A DNA stretch of 64,000 nucleotides from Petunia secreta (lineage: Eukaryota; Streptophyta; Magnoliopsida; Solanales; Solanaceae), in assembly GCA_029990175.1 (NCBI GenBank), contig JARKIP010000005.1, positions 30,885,501 to 30,949,500 on the forward strand, written 5' to 3'. The notes under the pieces were generated by a model that ran no database searches, had not been told where the DNA came from, and was given only the letters and a program-made list of their open reading frames with translations. Both the position numbers and the translations under genes were made by a program. This document shows, piece by piece, positions 42,520-51,157 of this stretch (its first letter is position 1; every line of letters starts with the position of its first letter).

Positions 42520-45006
42520 ATGGCCGGAGACGTATACGATACCATTGAAGTCCCGGTAAGCACTTTGGCCTACCTCTTGGCCGAGGTGAGATCCATAAGT
42601 TCGAGGTTTGATAACCTCAAAGAGGATTGGGCCCCGAGTGTCCAAAATGGTACCGAAAAAGGTACTAGTGATCAAATGTTGGGCAACCCCCAACCGTTGG
42701 GCAATCCCCAACAAGTGGGCATTCCCCACAACTTGGGCATTCCCCAGGGTGAGAGTGAGCACGGCGATGAGCTTAAAATGACACTTGTGGTACGGAAGAG
42801 TTTGGGTGCCATGAGTCTTGAAGAGCAGGAGCATGTGCAAAGGGAGAATCTCTTCCATGCTAGGTGTCGAGTGATGGGGCAAGTGTGCTCAATGATCATC
42901 GATTCGGGAAGTTGCGCTAACATAGTAAGTGAGACTTTGATTTCCCAATTGCAATTGCCTACTAGAACACATCCACATCCCTACCGGTTGCAATGGTTGA
43001 GTGAGTGTGGAGAGTTGAGGGTGGTGAAGCAAGCTTTGGTTGAGTTTGGCATTGGAAATTACCGAGATAAGGTAATGTTCGATGTAGTACCTATGCAAGC
43101 TTGCCACCTCTTGTTTGGAAGGCCATGGCAATATGATCGGAGCGTAGTGCATGATGGTAGAACCAATTCCTATACGGTCTTACATGGTTCTAGAAAATAT
43201 GTGCTCAAGCCCTTGACGCCGAAGCAAGTAAGTAATGACTATAGGATTATGAGGGAGTTGCGGGAAGCGGCCAAAGCCAAGTCACCCATGGTACTTGAGC
43301 CCGGAACCAACAATCTTATGGTCATGCCCTTGCGAGGGGAGAGTGAAGCATCACCCGGACCTACAATTGGCCTTGAGCGAAAAATGAAAGAAGTGAGGGG
43401 AGAGGAAATCTCGAGTGAGAGTGAGGACACACTTTGTTCTAACCATGATTTATCTTCTTCTCCTTCTATTTGTATTGGCTTATGTGTAGGTACTCTTGGA
43501 GGCGAGCTAGTGGAGCCTCAACCGGTTGGAAAGAAAGAAAGACAAGAGAATGGAGCTCTACATTGTGAGATTCATGAAGGAGGACTTGAACAAGGCACTT
43601 CAAATGATGTGAGTACTCACGGGAGCTACTCAAAAGTAAGTGTTTCTTCACCTTCTCATGAACATGATTCTTCCTTGTCTTGCGTAGACTCAATGCTAGT
43701 TGTTGCTTGTAATGCGATTGATGAAATTGCAACTAGTGTAGAGTCGATTGGTCAACTTGTGTTTGCATGTGAACCACTAGTTGAGAGGATTGCTAAGCCG
43801 CATCATGATGTGAGCTCGGAATACAATGAACCTCTCTATAGTGAGGAAATGGTAGTTGACTATACTTGTGACCCTTGTTATGACACCCCACCCATATTTG
43901 ATAAAGGGGAAGATGAGTTATGTGACTCTACCCTTGTTGACATAATTGATTTTGGTGGATTTGTGTGTCGTAGTAAGGATGATAGTGACCTTGAGGAGTC
44001 CAAATTGCATGAATTGGACCAAGTTGTCTATGATGACTCCTCAAGTGCGGATGAAGAACCTAGCCTTGATACGATGCCGATGTTTGACTATGAAATTGAG
44101 GTGCATGCTTTTACATTTCCATTGCATGAGGGCATCTTTAATTGTGAAGGCGATTTGTATCGGACTAGAGTTGAGGATGAAGTAGAACCTCCGTGGTGTG
44201 AGGGATTTGAACCCATAGACAACTCCTTGTTTGAAGCTTCGAGTGAGGTAGATGAATCTTCTAGTGACCCTACCCTTGTTGGTGCGGGTTATGATGATGA
44301 AGAGGCCATTAGTAATACCTTCCTTGGGAGCTTACCTTGTGAGGGGGGTTGTCTCGAGGATGAAATTGGAGGTGAGGAGGTACCTCTTAGTGTGAGTATG
44401 AAAGCTTTTAAGAAGGGGAGTGGGGTATTTGATGCTACTTGTGAATTGCACTACTTTTGCTATTCCCTCCCACATGTTAACCACACTTTGAGACTTGAGC
44501 ATGCCAAAACCATTGTGCCGCATTGTGAAAATATTGCATTGAGGGGTTGGTATGTTGATCATGGGCTTAGGGGTCATAGGGACTTTGATTGCTTAATCTT
44601 GAATGTTGCATGTCCTATTGGTCTCTTTGCTTATCGTGTTGGTGAGTGCTTGTCACTACGGAGCCAAGAACTTGTTGTCTCCTTTGGAGACATAAGCTTT
44701 TTGATTTGCATTGATACTTGGCTCTATCACAAGAGTGAATTTTCCACACCACTTACCTTCACTTTTGTTGGACTTGCCTACTCGCATCGTGGGAAGCCTT
44801 TGTGCACTACTCTTGAACGTAGGGATTGTAGGGATTTTGATAGCTTAATCTTGCATGTGCCATACCCTATTGATCTCTTTATTTGTTCTTGTGTTGGGAG
44901 CACTTTGTTGTCAAACCAAGTACTTGCTAGTTCCTGTGGGAGCATGAGCTTCTTTGTTGCCATTGATACTTGGTTGTACCACAAGAGTGTGTTTTCCCAC
45001 ACTTAG
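42520..45006 (+). CDS. RE9 gag-stub/protease/X protein (828 aa)
   Basis: The ATG at 42520 follows TGTAGGTAC. About 85 residues of gag N-terminus end in four hairpin-coded repeats (42678-42748). The frame then passes in phase to the segment just before protease, so capsid and zinc knuckle are missing. The retropepsin looks complete: Asp-Ser-Gly at Asp128 (42901) and GRPWQYD further on. X follows, with PHHDVSS, CYDTPP, LEESKLHELD and EPPWCEGF, and its C-terminal IDTWLYHKS module is duplicated (about 44569-44750 and 44818-45003), as in RE5. No integrase remnant. The frame has no stop. RE9 looks like the state from which RE5 arose by a further in-frame loss of protease. Function of X unknown. Confidence 0.82.
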   Translation: MAGDVYDTIEVPVSTLAYLLAEVRSISSRFDNLKEDWAPSVQNGTEKGTSDQMLGNPQPLGNPQQVGIPHNLGIPQGESEHGDELKMTLVVRKSLGAMSLEEQEHVQRENLFHARCRVMGQVCSMIIDSGSCANIVSETLISQLQLPTRTHPHPYRLQWLSECGELRVVKQALVEFGIGNYRDKVMFDVVPMQACHLLFGRPWQYDRSVVHDGRTNSYTVLHGSRKYVLKPLTPKQVSNDYRIMRELREAAKAKSPMVLEPGTNNLMVMPLRGESEASPGPTIGLERKMKEVRGEEISSESEDTLCSNHDLSSSPSICIGLCVGTLGGELVEPQPVGKKERQENGALHCEIHEGGLEQGTSNDVSTHGSYSKVSVSSPSHEHDSSLSCVDSMLVVACNAIDEIATSVESIGQLVFACEPLVERIAKPHHDVSSEYNEPLYSEEMVVDYTCDPCYDTPPIFDKGEDELCDSTLVDIIDFGGFVCRSKDDSDLEESKLHELDQVVYDDSSSADEEPSLDTMPMFDYEIEVHAFTFPLHEGIFNCEGDLYRTRVEDEVEPPWCEGFEPIDNSLFEASSEVDESSSDPTLVGAGYDDEEAISNTFLGSLPCEGGCLEDEIGGEEVPLSVSMKAFKKGSGVFDATCELHYFCYSLPHVNHTLRLEHAKTIVPHCENIALRGWYVDHGLRGHRDFDCLILNVACPIGLFAYRVGECLSLRSQELVVSFGDISFLICIDTWLYHKSEFSTPLTFTFVGLAYSHRGKPLCTTLERRDCRDFDSLILHVPYPIDLFICSCVGSTLLSNQVLASSCGSMSFFVAIDTWLYHKSVFSHT
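42678..42748 (+). other. RE9 gag hairpin array (4 units)
   Basis: gttggg/cccaac twice (loops CAACC and CAATC), gtggg/cccac, and cttggg/cccagg (one G-T pair). Gag homology ends just after it. Confidence 0.75.
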
Positions 45007-45126
45007 TGTACTAACCTACTCTTGTAGTAGGAATTTTTTGTTTTTGTTGCCTTTTGATGTAGGTGATGCTACCTTGGAGGAGGACGCCTTAATTTCGAGG
45101 ACGAAATCTTCTCAAGAAGGGGAGGA
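45007..45126 (+). promoter_or_regulatory. RE9 3' untranslated segment with PPT
   Basis: CTAACC, a T-rich tract and GATGTAG (about 45013-45063) precede a short stretch matching the RE12 end of pol (TACCTTGGAGGAGGACGCC), then the TTTCGAGGACGAAA repeat and the PPT at 45114-45126. Confidence 0.78.
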
Positions 45127-45896
45127 TGATGCGGGGCAAATTGCATCGACACCCACACTCGATCTGGAAGCCAAGGCATGGATGATATGAGCTCGTGGAC
45201 AACTTGAAGACCATGCAATAGAGCTCAATCAAAGTGGAGGCAGGGCTGAAACCAGTGCAGGAAACAGGGGAGCCAAAGCAGGGCAAAACAGGGCAGCACT
45301 TTCTGAGCTTACTGCCTGACGAGGGAGATCTGTTCTTCGCGATCGCGTGCATGTCTGCGCGATCGCGATGAGGAAATCTCTGCTCTTCGCCTTCGCGCCA
45401 CCCTCCGCGCGATCGCGCGCCTCAGCCACCAAGTGCCCACGCGATCGCTATTCCTATCACGCGATCGCGATGACCAATGGAGCAGTGCGGACCAGAAACT
45501 TGGCAAATGTTGTAATGGGAAACTATAAATACCCCCTTTGTTCATTTATTGCATTTTTAACAAACCTTGAATGTAGAATGATATATTTCTTGAGTGAATC
45601 TCAATGAAGAACCCGTGAGCGGGCATGATTTCACTTGGTGGATTCCAAGTTGAACTTCGAAACCTCTTTGATCATTCTATTTGCGAGAGCCGAGTGTCTC
45701 TTGAGGGTAGTTGCGTAGTATAGGTGATCCTTGACTTCACCCGGGGTGTATCGAGACGAGTTCCTCGGTGCTACTTAGGTAAACGTTCAAGCCTCGTCTT
45801 GCTTTTATCTCGATATCGTTATCGATATCGCCTATCTTGTTTTAGTTTCCGCATTATCGTAATGTTTGTAGCTTCCGCCTGTTTTGCCCCTTATCA
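45127..45896 (+). repeat. RE9 3' LTR (770 bp, class A)
   Basis: Starts TGATGCGGGGCAAATTGC and ends TTTTGCCCCTTATCA. GCGATCGC palindromes at about 45336-45475, TATAAATA near 45523-45530. R/U5 is class A (GATCATTCTATTTGCGAG near 45671) and close to the RE5 LTR from there on. It does not align with the RE9 5' LTR outside the termini. Confidence 0.9.
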
Positions 45897-45897
45897 G

Positions 45898-46215
45898 TAG
45901 CATTATTCCTTAGTTTAGCTATTATGATGAATGATTGATTGTCAATGACAATGTTCAAGAGTGGATTCTCTTTGAATGAAAACCCTTTGAGACGGTTTGA
46001 GTTTACTAGTGGATTCTAGTTGAACCCCAAACCACCCCCGATCATTCTATTTGCGAGCCCCAGGTGCGGCTCGAGGGTAGTTGCATAGTGTAGGTCCTCC
46101 TTGACACCGATACGAGGGTATTATGGAACGAGTTCTCCATAGTTACTTCGTAGGGAGTTCGAGTAGTGTCTCGCTCTTTATCTTTATTTCCGCGTATCGT
46201 TTTTGATTCTTATCA
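45898..46215 (+). repeat. RE4 3' LTR, right part
   Basis: Remaining 318 bp of the RE4 3' LTR, beginning with the right TSD copy of RE9 (TAGCA) and ending GATTCTTATCA. Followed by CCCAT, the TSD of RE4. 418 plus 318 minus 5 gives 731 bp, equal to the 5' LTR. Confidence 0.93.
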
Positions 46216-46316
46216 CCCATTAACTCCACTCTTCCCGAAGAGCATTTGGAACTTGTCGGATTGTTTGGTTGTTGAGGTAGTTGTTCAACTCCGAGGAAGA
46301 CTTTTGAATTCGAGCT
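46216..46316 (+). other. RE0 leader fragment between RE4 and RE10
   Basis: Continues 9823-9863 and aligns with late leader of RE5 and RE9 (CCACTCTTCCCGAAGAG, GTTGTTCAACT). The last five bases, GAGCT, would be the left TSD of RE10. Confidence 0.78.
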
Positions 46317-47203
46317 TGATAAAGGGGCAAAACACGCGGAAGCTAAACAACGATATAAACTATGCGGAAGCGATAATTAACAAAATAGGTGATATCAAAG
46401 ATATCGGGGAAACAAGGATTGGGGAGTCAAGAAACGAGAAGAAAGAACGGATTAAGGAATTCAAGACATGAATTAATAATCCAAAAGGGAGAAAGTGAAA
46501 CTCGAACCTTACAATGGACTCAACTAGGTGTCGATCGCCATAGGTTCCAAGTTAGTGAGATACATGAAGCCTCGGGCTTCGGACTAGAAAGGCTCGGCCT
46601 TCTCTAATTCTCTCTTCTCTCTATTCAATGCTATCTCAAAACTAATGAAAATGAAGACTAAGTGTGGCTTTTATAGTTTTCCACACTCCTAGTGAAATGT
46701 CTAAATTGCCCCTAAAGCTAATTAATACATACAAGCCACTTAAGGGTAAAATAGGAAGTTCATAACCAAAATTGGTAGTCTTCAGCGTTCTAGGCGGGGC
46801 GCCTAGGCCTAGGCGGGGCGCCTGGAACTTAGGCAGTGGGCTGGGGGACTTGTGGCCAGGCGGGGCGCCTGGGTGGCCAGGCGGGGCGCCTGAGTGGCTG
46901 GGCGCCTGCTGGGCGGGGCGCCTGGGTTGCTGGGCGGGGCGCCTGTATGGCTGGGCGCCTGCTGGGCGGGGCGCCTGGGTTGCTGGGTGGGGCGCCTGGC
47001 TGCCTAGGCAGTGAGCCCTCCAGGCGGGGCGCCTGGGCTAGGCGGGGCGCCTGGCTGTGCTGGGCGTCCCTCCTCCTCCTTGGGCGTGTAGCCTTGAGCC
47101 GAAATCATCCGAAACACTTCCCAAGCCTCTTGACTTCGATTCCTTGCATCCTTCAAGCTTGGCACACGTTGAAAAGTGTCTTGGCTCGATTTGCCCCGCA
47201 TCA
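46317..47203 (-). repeat. RE10 3' LTR (887 bp)
   Basis: On the minus strand starts TGATGCGGGGCAAATCG and ends GCCCCTTTATCA. R/U5 is class B. U3 (about 46785-47060) is packed with AGGCGGGGCGCCT-type boxes. A class-B R/U5 with a GGCG-type U3 is a combination not seen elsewhere in the window. Confidence 0.87.
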
Positions 47204-47288
47204 TCCTCCCCTTCTTGAAGAGATTTCGTCCTCGAAATCAATCCATCAAAACCTACATTCAAAACAAGCACAACCAAAATTTCCTACT
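47204..47288 (-). promoter_or_regulatory. RE10 3' untranslated segment with PPT
   Basis: PPT (complement of 47204-47216, here followed inward by CTCTTCAAG), TTTCGAGGACGAAA repeat and a TGTAG acceptor-like site. Confidence 0.75.
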
Positions 47289-47810
47289 TCACAAGTAGGT
47301 TAGCTTAACAAGAATAAGTGCAAGTAGTGTGGAAAACACACTCTTGTGATAAAGCCAAGCATCAATGCCAATTAAAAAGCGCATATTCCCAAAGGAAACA
47401 ATAAATTCTTGGCTCACAAAGAACAAGCACTCATCATCAAAACAAGCAAAGAGATCAAAGTCATGCAACATATAGCACTCAAATGTCCTACGACCCCTAA
47501 GCTTACCATCAACACACCAAGCCTTCAAATCAAGTTTATCACAAAGTGACACATCGGCTTTGGCATGCTCAACACTCAAGGTGTGCTCAACATATGGAAT
47601 GGAGTAAGTAAAGTAGTTCAATTCACAACTAACATCGACTACTCCACTCCCCTTCTTAAGAGCATTCTTACACACACCGAGAGGTACCTCCTCACCTCCC
47701 AATTCAACCCCAAGACAATCCTCCTTATTGGACAAGCTCCAAAGGAAGGTCTCCAAAATAGGTCCTTCATCATTATAGTCCGCACAACAACGGCTAGGAC
47801 TACTAGAAAG
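47289..47810 (-). pseudogene. RE10 X-region C-terminal fragment
   Basis: About 170 codons matching the C-terminus of the RE6/RE8/RE11 proteins: EGPILETFLWSL, GVCKNALKKGSGVVDVSC, IPYVEHTLSVEHAKADVS and IGIDAWLYHKSVFST. The N-terminal part is deleted, and the open frame upstream of 47810 is unrelated leader read backwards. It cannot make a complete protein. It shows that RE10 belonged to the acidic-head family, although its LTR differs from theirs. Confidence 0.82.
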
Positions 47811-47875
47811 GTAAGGGAGCGAGTGAGGGCTTTTTACTCTAACCTCTTTACTTGTTTTTGATTGTTGTAGGTACA
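47811..47875 (+). promoter_or_regulatory. RE0 end of leader
   Basis: The last 65 bases of RE0 leader (GGGAGCGAGTGAGGGC, CTCTAACCTC, T-rich tract, TTGTAG) as in RE9 and RE12. Joined directly to RE10 at its left. Confidence 0.8.
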
Positions 47876-49225
47876 ATGGCGGATGAGAAGGCCAAATCAA
47901 CCATTGAGGTTCCCGTTGACGTCTTGGCTAGTCTATTGGCCGAGGTGAAAACCTTGAACCTTAGAATGGAGGTCTTTGAAAAGGAAAGGACCCCGAGTGT
48001 CCAAAAGGATGCCAATGAAGGCACAAGTGATGATTCAATCATGAAGCCGGATCAATATGCGGAGTTAGTTCGTCGACAACGGTTGAGGGACGAGGCTCTT
48101 GCTAGAGAAAGATCGTTGGGCACTCCCCAACCCTTGGGCAATCCCCAAGGAGATGTCCCACTCTTAAGGCCCCGAAGAAATGTAATTCCTCTTGAGCAAG
48201 TTGATGAAGCTCAAGAAGGGGAGGGCCTCGGTTTAGATGATGATTTTGATGCTCATTATCCACCTAGGAGAGCGATGAACGGAGGCCGAGGGATGGATGG
48301 AGGTCGTGGGCGAGGTCAAGGACCTCCAAGGGCTTTCATGGGAAGGGACTTGAGAAGGGAGTATGATAAGGTTGAAGACTACTACGGGGGTCAACCGGGA
48401 CCACATCGTGGGGGTCGTGACACTAACCTCAATAGTGTAAAGATCACTATCCCGCCTTTCAAGGGGACTAGTGATCCGGAGGCTTTCTTAGAATGGAAGG
48501 TTCAATTGGAGCGGGTCTTTGACACGAATGATATGTCCGAGGAGAAGAAGGCTACATATGCCATTGCTTCCTTTGAATCTTATGCCTCTACATGGTGGGA
48601 ATCCATGAAGCGTTCGAGGAGACGACTTGGGTTGCGGATGAACATCACTTGGGAAGAGTTGAAAGAAATAATGAGCAACAAGTATGTGACCCCCAAGTAC
48701 CGACAAGAGCAACTCAAACGGCTCTATGAATTGAAGCAAGGCTCCAAATCCGTTGATGAATATTTCAATGATTTTGAGAAGAACCGGATGGCTCTTGATA
48801 TGGAAACGGAGGATGAGGAACAAGCTATCATCCGTTTCAAAAGTGGCTTGAGTAGGGAGATTGCTTCCCAATTGAGGCTACACACCTTCCACTCTCTACA
48901 AGATGTGTGTGATGCCGCGGTTGAGGCCGAGAATTGGTTCAAAGAAGAAAAGGCTCCTCGCTATAGGAGTACCACCAATACCACTCCAACAACTCGCCCC
49001 AAAGAATGGAAGACCCCATACACAAGTGGTGCAAGTGGGAGTCGAGATGTGAAGAAGCCTTTTGAGAAGGCTACCCCGAGAAGCGACCACAAAGAGGTTG
49101 GAGGTAATTCTAAAACTACTTTAAATACTCCTTCTTCTTCTTCTTTCCAATGCCATAAATGTAAGGGATACGGCCACTTTGCCAAAGAGTGCCCTACCCG
49201 GAAAACGATGATTGTGATGGATGAT
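47876..49225 (+). CDS. RE0 gag (450 codons before RE11)
   Basis: The ATG at 47876 follows TGTAGGTACA. Close relative of RE3, RE7 and RE12 gag: N-terminus with two hairpin-coded repeats (48115-48150), Gly/Arg-rich stretch, capsid-like domain with TWWESMKRSRRR, and a CCHC zinc knuckle near 49150-49190. It is cut by RE11 after MDD (TSD ATGAT at 49221-49225) and continues at 55019 in frame. Gag forms the particle that holds the element RNA. No stop is seen in this piece. Confidence 0.9.
48115..48150 (+). other. RE0 gag hairpin array (2 units)
   Basis: gttggg/cccaac with loop CACTC at 48115-48131 and ccttggg/cccaagg with loop CAATC at about 48132-48150. Confidence 0.7.
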
Positions 49226-50053
49226 TGATGCAATATAAAATGGCCTAAACGACAACCATCAAAAGCCAAGCTCGAGTGCACAACGGATACGAGTCAAGGC
49301 CTCCGGGGACGTCTTGGAAGATCATGCATTGGAGCGCCGAGGACGGAGGAAAACAGGGCAGGAAACTGGGCAGCCCAAAACAGGGCAAAACAGGGGAGCA
49401 ATCTGGGAGCTCACTGCCTGAGGAAGAACAAGTGTTCTTCGCGATCGCGTCCATGTCTGCACGATCGCGAAGAGTTCCTGAATACCCTGCGCGATGGCGC
49501 CCAACTGAACGCGAAGGCGAGCTGAGGATGAGCTGAGGATGCTGAAGACTTGCGCGATCGCGAGCCCGTGGCGCGATCGCGATGACTGGGAATGTTGCCT
49601 GCGCGATCGCGTGACTCCTTGCGCGATCGCGATGACTTGGAGTTGAGCAACGGACCAGAATCAGCTTCAGGGGCCATTTTTGTCCATTTAGCATTGTAAA
49701 TGTATAAGTAGCACATTTGCTCTTCATTTCATTAGTTAGTCATTGATTAGAAGATAGAATTGAGAGAGAACATTGAAGAGGCCGAGCCCTTCTCGTTTTG
49801 AGCCCGAGGCTCGTGTGTGTCTCGACTTGGAACCTATGGAGATCGACACCTAGTTTGATTCCATTGTAAGGTTCGAGTTTCCCTTCTCCCTTTTGAATTC
49901 GATTAACGTTAGTAAATTGAATTCGATTCTTTCTTCTATTTCTTGCCTTCCTAGTCTTGAATTTCTCGATATCTTTGATATCTCGTATCTTGTTTTTATC
50001 GCTTCCGCATAATTGTATCGTTGTTTAGCTTCCGCGTATTTTCCATTGCATCA
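49226..50053 (+). repeat. RE11 5' LTR (828 bp)
   Basis: Starts TGATGCAATATAAAATGG and ends TTTTCCATTGCATCA. GCGATCGC palindromes at about 49433-49635; class-B R/U5 (GATCGACACCTAGTTTG near 49842). The TATA-like box is TGTATAAGTAG near 49700. Confidence 0.93.
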
Positions 50054-51157
50054 GTTGGTATCAGAGCAAGGCTCGGGTTATGTTCTTACAAACCCCCGTT
50101 CCTTGTTCAACGTGTTAGTATCGTTATTGTGTTGTTATTTGTTGTTGAAATTTGAAGAAAACAAAAAAATAGAAAAACTTGAAAACTTGAGCAAAATTTG
50201 GTCGAGCGGGTTGGAAACAAGTCCCCGAGTGTTTAAAAGTAGTGGGGATTGTTCCTTGTTGTATTCCCGTCGTTTTGATACCCATATCTCGTGTTTTGGT
50301 GTTGCGATTCAAAAACTCGAAAATCAAAATCCAAAAGTTTGAAAATTTCTTGAAAACGCTTCAATCTTGAATCGAAGCTTGTTGTTGTTTGTTTGGAGTT
50401 GAAAACTATTGGGGATTGGTTGTTATAGTTGTATACACCTTTGGGTATCGTTGGTTTTGAGTTTCGGGTTGAAATCGAGCCAAAGTTTTGGCCAAAATCG
50501 CCAAAAAACCCGTTTTTGAGCTGCTGTGAAATCGCAGAAATTAACCCTTCACGATCGCGAAGAGCAATTTCGCGATAGCGAAGAACAAAATTATTTTTTG
50601 AAAAATTAACCCTTCGCGATCGCGCGCGTCTGGTCGCGATAGCGAAGAACAAAAAAATTTTCAGAATTCCAGTTTTGGGACAGAATGTTCGCAACGGCTT
50701 CCGAACAGTTTCCAAACATCATGACTCCAATTGGAACATTAAATATGATGAGTTTGTAGATCACAAACAAATTTTCATCCGATTCCAAATCCGTTTGGTG
50801 CCGATTCGAGTCGAATCTTTTGTGTCCCGTTTTCTACCGTACCTCTTGGTTAGTGTTTTGAAGGTAATTGGCCTACTTGAAAGACACTAATCCTTTAGCG
50901 TATTAGGTATTCATGCGTAGAGGAGATTAGAACTCAAAGAAGAGTCGTAGAACTCCTTTTGGCCTCAAGTGCGCACTTTAAATAGCCGTCCGTACATCGA
51001 GTCTCATTAATTCCACTCCGAACTTTAACTTGGACATGCTAGTTGTGATTACCTTGGTTCCCAAGTTGATAAGGCCTCGCTCTTGAGTGTACATATATTG
51101 AGTGATACACGTGAGGGAGTGACTTTCGGGAGGTTTTGTTCTTTGGTGATTGCAACA
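50054..51157 (+). promoter_or_regulatory. RE11 5' leader with primer-binding site
   Basis: PBS at 50056-50067, followed by AAGGCTCGGGTT as in RE4 and RE8. Repeat units at about 50205-50460 with TGGGGATTG and GATACCC or GGTATCG. Palindrome array about 50547-50647: CGATCGCG, CGCGATAGCG, GCGATCGC, CGCGATAGCG. Confidence 0.75.

Larger units (their letters stand above)
40440..45897 (+). mobile_element. RE9: gag-stub/protease/X element with two different LTRs
   Basis: Bounded by TSD TAGCA (40435-40439 and 45898-45902) with one extra G (45897) at the right end. It lies in the 3' LTR of RE4. The 5' LTR (797 bp, class B) and 3' LTR (770 bp, class A) are unrelated except for their ends. Leader, coding region and 3' LTR agree with the RE5 lineage, whereas the 5' LTR resembles the RE11 lineage. 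PPT at 45114-45126. Confidence 0.92.
9864..46215 (+). mobile_element. RE4: non-autonomous element carrying five guests
   Basis: A complete element of the RE1 family, bounded by CCCAT at 9859-9863 and 46216-46220. Own parts are the 5' LTR 9864-10594, leader, a gag-protease-X frame in four pieces, PPT 40009-40021 and a 3' LTR split by RE9. Guests are RE5 (in gag), RE6 (in protease), RE7 with RE8 (in X) and RE9 (in the 3' LTR). Removing the guests and one TSD copy each gives a coherent element, and the 3' LTR then measures 731 bp, exactly like the 5' LTR. Confidence 0.93.
46317..47810 (-). mobile_element. RE10: deletion remnant of a non-autonomous element
   Basis: A minus-strand 3' LTR plus PPT (complement of 47204-47216) and about 600 bp of X-region coding sequence. 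It ends abruptly at about 47810, where plus-strand RE0 leader begins with no LTR or TSD. The 5' LTR, leader and most of the frame are gone, together with 60-70 bp of RE0 leader. Confidence 0.85.
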
